A stretch of 64,000 nucleotides of DNA, taken from Effrenium voratum (taxonomy: Eukaryota; Sar; Dinophyceae; Suessiales; Symbiodiniaceae). Under the pieces are notes generated by a model. That model made no database searches, was not told where the DNA came from, and saw nothing but the letters and a program-made list of their open reading frames with translations. Below are positions 61,837 through 64,000 of this stretch, piece after piece; within the stretch, counting starts at the first letter, position 1; each line of letters opens with the position of its first letter. Where the stretch lies: positions 1,372,010-1,436,009 of the forward strand of contig CAUJNA010002890.1 in NCBI GenBank assembly GCA_963377175.1, in the 5' to 3' direction. Both the position numbers and the translations under genes were made by a program.

Positions 61837-62691
61837 ATGTTAACGTACAAAAAAGTTTATATTGACAGCGCTCATAGAATTAGCGGTACATCATCAAATT
61901 TCAAAGTTGAATTGCCGGAAACATTACAAACAGACAACGGAGTTCATTGCTACATTCACGAAGTAACATTACCTAACTCGTGGTATTCAATTCAGTCAGG
62001 ATTAAATAATATATTATACTTTTATTCTTCTCCACTAGTTCCAGATGAAGATAACACAAATGTCCATTATTTAGCGTTACAATTGGACGAAGGAGTATAT
62101 ACTGGCACAGAACTAGCGACAGAATTAAAGTCAAAAATAAATGGTGTTGTAGATAATACTAATTTCTCAAATACTTATGAAGTTACTTACAGTGTGAAAA
62201 CTAATAAAATAACAATTTATTCAAACTATGCCGATAGAAAGTTCGCTGTGTTAACTGATGAACAAATGAAACTAACATATGCAGATTATATATGGAATGG
62301 AACTTTTGATGCTAATAACTTACAATCTGTTAATGAAGTTTTAGGAAATTATCAAATGGTAGTTTATCAATATAATAATCCTTATGTTTCTGGTTTCGTT
62401 AATCTTCAACCCATTAGAAATATTTATATTCATTCTTCTCAATTGTCTAATTATAATCAAGTAAATTTAAGAACCGGCGATAGCACAGTTGTTAAGAAAG
62501 TACCAGTCACAGCACCACACGCGGGAATTGTCTTTGATTCAGAATTAAACCCTCTGGATTACTTGGATGTATCAAATAGAAGCTTTAAACAATTAGATTT
62601 TTGGATTAGTAATTCATTAGGAAATGAAATTAATTTAAATGGGGTAAATGTATCCCTGTCATTATTGTTTGTGAAAAGCGATATTATTTAA
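61837..62691 (+). CDS. Probable penton (minor capsid) protein
   Basis: 284 residues, ATG at 61837. The N-terminus, VYIDSAHRISGTSSNF then KVELPE (7-29), is the pattern I associate with the single jelly-roll penton proteins of PLVs and virophages. The body is beta-rich, with LQLDEGVYTGTELATELKSK (about 89-108). A perfect 13-bp palindrome containing TTTTCTAA ends 8 bp before the start. The gene diverges from the lipase and heads a + strand run to the window end. The penton role is inferred from pattern and context. Confidence 0.68.
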   Translation: MLTYKKVYIDSAHRISGTSSNFKVELPETLQTDNGVHCYIHEVTLPNSWYSIQSGLNNILYFYSSPLVPDEDNTNVHYLALQLDEGVYTGTELATELKSKINGVVDNTNFSNTYEVTYSVKTNKITIYSNYADRKFAVLTDEQMKLTYADYIWNGTFDANNLQSVNEVLGNYQMVVYQYNNPYVSGFVNLQPIRNIYIHSSQLSNYNQVNLRTGDSTVVKKVPVTAPHAGIVFDSELNPLDYLDVSNRSFKQLDFWISNSLGNEINLNGVNVSLSLLFVKSDII

Positions 62692-62738
62692 ATATATTCT
62701 TTAATTTTTCCATATAGAAAATATATAGAATATATTAT

Positions 62739-63231
62739 ATGTCAAGTATTGAGGTAGTAGATGTTAATAATGAAACTAAAACAGAAGAAGCACCTGTTAA
62801 TAATGAAGTCGTTGAACAAAATGAAACAGTTAATGAAGAACCAACGCCAGAAGAAGTTAAACCTGAAGAAGTCATTCCTGAACCAAAAGCGAAAGCAAAA
62901 GCATTACCAAGAACTAAAAAAGAAGTTGAATTAGTAGAATGTGAACAATGCTCTAAAAAGATGACATTGAAAAGTTTGAGACACTCACATCCTAAAAATT
63001 GTAAAGGGGCAAAAACCGAGATGCTCCCAGTCAATCCACAAAAGAATATTAGAAAGATAAACCAGAAGTAAAAGAAGAAATTAAGAATGAGATTAAACAA
63101 GAAGTGATTAAAGAAACTATTAAGAAACCCACGGCAACAGAACTATTAAGCCAACATTATGAAGAACTTAAACAAAAGAAAAAACAAGATAAACAAGAAA
63201 AAATAAACAAATTATCTTCATCAATGTTTTA
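62739..63231 (+). CDS. Acidic/basic protein with zinc-knuckle-like motif, one frameshift
   Basis: ATG at 62739. Open for 110 codons, then a stop at 63069. Reading one base differently from an AAA run near 63053, the frame stays open to a stop at 63229-63231. The first 60 residues are acidic with PEEVKPEEVIPEPKAKAKAL. CEQCSKKMTLKSLRHSHPKNC (about 69-89, 21 residues including the last Cys) is a C2HC-like site. The remainder is a charged helix ending NKLSSSMF. Similar PEx/KA-rich proteins with a lone finger occur next to penton genes in related viruses, but no function is known. Confidence 0.6.
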
Positions 63232-63239
63232 AATAATAA

Positions 63240-63244
63240 TCTAA
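63240..63244 (+). promoter_or_regulatory. TCTAA motif before 63263 gene
   Basis: AATCTAATTATATTATATAT: TCTAA followed by a TATA-like run, 18 nt between motif and ATG. A weaker match to the shared motif. Confidence 0.35.
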
Positions 63245-63262
63245 TTATATTATATATTAATC

Positions 63263-63595
63263 ATGCTTATGAGAAGTCATAGAAATGTAGAATTTAAAAG
63301 GGCGCCACAAGTAGAACGTCATTATAATGTTTCAGATTTATGGGGAGTTGCTTCAAGAATGAATTATTTTAAGCAGTTGAAGGAAACGCTGGAAGCGAGA
63401 CAATCACAGGGAGCATTAATAAAGTATAGAAATGATTTAGCTGAAAGCAACAGAACCGAAAGTTACAGAAAGGAATTAGACAGAATAAGAAACATATTAG
63501 ACAACACACGGTCACCAGACGGAATACAAACGAAGGAACAACTAACTGTAAGAAAGAAGCATTTAGAAGAAATGATTAAGAATATCTCTGATTAA
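63263..63595 (+). CDS. Hypothetical helical protein
   Basis: 110 residues, ATG at 63263. Mostly charged helix (YRKELDRIRNILDNT, KKHLEEMIKNI), probably coiled coil. It lies 31 bases after the preceding gene. AATCTAA at 63238-63244 lies 18 nt upstream. No family recognised; from its place after the penton gene, a virion-associated protein is possible. Confidence 0.6.
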   Translation: MLMRSHRNVEFKRAPQVERHYNVSDLWGVASRMNYFKQLKETLEARQSQGALIKYRNDLAESNRTESYRKELDRIRNILDNTRSPDGIQTKEQLTVRKKHLEEMIKNISD

Positions 63596-63600
63596 TTTAT

Positions 63601-63608
63601 TTTTCTAA
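63601..63608 (+). promoter_or_regulatory. TTTTCTAA motif before last gene
   Basis: TTTTCTAAATAATTAATATA precedes the 63623 gene, with 14 nt between motif and ATG. Confidence 0.48.
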
Positions 63609-63622
63609 ATAATTAATATACT

Positions 63623-64000
63623 ATGATTAAATCAATTAGTAGATTGAATACAGTAGGACCGGTAAAAGTAGGTTCATTGAAATCACAATTACATTTGAGA
63701 CCTTCTTATGATGAATTATTGAAAGAAACATTAGTAGGAGATGAGAACCGTCCATCAATTGAAAATGTGATAGACAGAAAAGCGACAAGATACAGATTAA
63801 ACCAATACGGTAGTCAGTTTGATAATAAGGACGTCTTAGACATTCAAAAGAAACAAGAACTAGACCGGAGAGGAGAAGTTATGAAAGGAGCAATGTCGGA
63901 CGCTGACAGAGTAAGAGCTAAACTTAATGACGAACTGAAACTTGCTGACACACTGAAACAACACCAGTCTTTCATTCAAGAAGGACTAACGGAAGCACAG
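63623..64000 (+). CDS. Hypothetical protein, cut off by window end
   Basis: Open from ATG 63623 to the last base (126 codons, no stop). The N-terminus is MIKSISRLNTVGPVKVGSL, followed by charged helical sequence (DIQKKQELDRRGEVM). TTTTCTAA begins at 63601, 14 nt before the start. Not assigned. The true length is unknown. Confidence 0.65.
   Translation, partial: MIKSISRLNTVGPVKVGSLKSQLHLRPSYDELLKETLVGDENRPSIENVIDRKATRYRLNQYGSQFDNKDVLDIQKKQELDRRGEVMKGAMSDADRVRAKLNDELKLADTLKQHQSFIQEGLTEAQ

Larger units (their letters stand above)
49196..64000. mobile_element. Integrated Polinton-like virus (PLV), left end inside window, right end missing
   Basis: The sequence switches from mixed-composition, repeat-littered DNA to compact AT-rich DNA with back-to-back genes. 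The gene set (DDE integrase, A32-type ATPase, double jelly-roll-type capsid protein, penton candidate, fibre, GIY-YIG nuclease, lipase) is that of Polinton-like viruses and virophages, known as integrated elements in many protist genomes. The left end is not fixed. AGTGTAGGGGTTATT at 49196 is a candidate because Polinton ends usually begin AGT, but the matching inverted copy would lie beyond 64000. No polymerase, primase-helicase or cysteine protease is seen, probably because they lie to the right. The extent is inferred; the viral nature is well supported. Confidence 0.88.

Noticed and set aside
49196..64000. Virophage rather than PLV
   Set aside because: Integrase with a Polinton-type tail, capsid pattern and long fibre favour PLV, but the two groups overlap and the rest of the element is needed; kept as PLV with this caveat.
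49999..64000. Protein-primed DNA polymerase or adenovirus-type protease
   Set aside because: No matching motifs in any frame of the window; probably to the right of 64000 or absent.

Overview
The window joins two very different kinds of DNA. Positions 1 to about 49,190 look like nuclear DNA of a dinoflagellate, probably a Symbiodinium/Polarella-like species. This is an inference from style, not from a marker gene. The DNA has mixed GC content, no long continuous genes, and many short GC3-rich coding islands of 50-210 bases bounded by plausible splice signals, mostly on the + strand. Around them lies a dense litter of short palindromic repeat families, tandem arrays and microsatellites. I list about 44 candidate exons. 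None matches a family I can name, and their phases do not chain into a complete gene, so exons are missing. Clear minus-strand exons occur between about 9.3 and 17.8 kb.

The host repeats fall into families of about 90-140 bp with inverted ends. The commonest (family 1) starts with TACCTGGAGTCTCC and ends with GGAGACTCCAGGTA. One coding island (38440-38530) sits exactly between two copies: the left copy supplies the CAG acceptor and the right copy the GT donor. This suggests introner-like elements, meaning introns made by mobile repeats. Other landmarks are two related 15-bp tandem arrays (20.1-20.5 kb and 21.6-21.9 kb), a 65-bp satellite found in opposite orientations at 4.6 and 20.9 kb, and a tRNA-Ala-like fragment with a perfect B box at 20.85 kb.

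From about 49,200 to the end of the window the DNA becomes strongly AT-rich and gene-dense, with 22 recognised genes in 14.8 kb. It encodes a DDE integrase with a Maverick/Polinton-type C-terminus, an A32-type packaging ATPase, a double jelly-roll-type major capsid protein, a probable penton (minor capsid) protein, a long coiled-coil fibre with an S74 self-cleaving chaperone end, a GIY-YIG nuclease, a class-3-lipase-like protein and several small zinc-finger or F-box-like proteins. This is an integrated Polinton-like virus (PLV). Its left end lies near 49.2 kb. Its right end, and any polymerase, primase-helicase or protease genes, lie beyond the window.

The viral genes appear to be under at least two promoter types. 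TTTTCTAA (or a close variant) lies 12-22 nt before the start codons of the integrase, ATPase, penton, capsid and the last two genes. A different, partly duplicated upstream block serves three minus-strand genes at the left. Five frameshifts in three viral genes all sit in short homopolymers, so assembly errors are at least as likely as decay.
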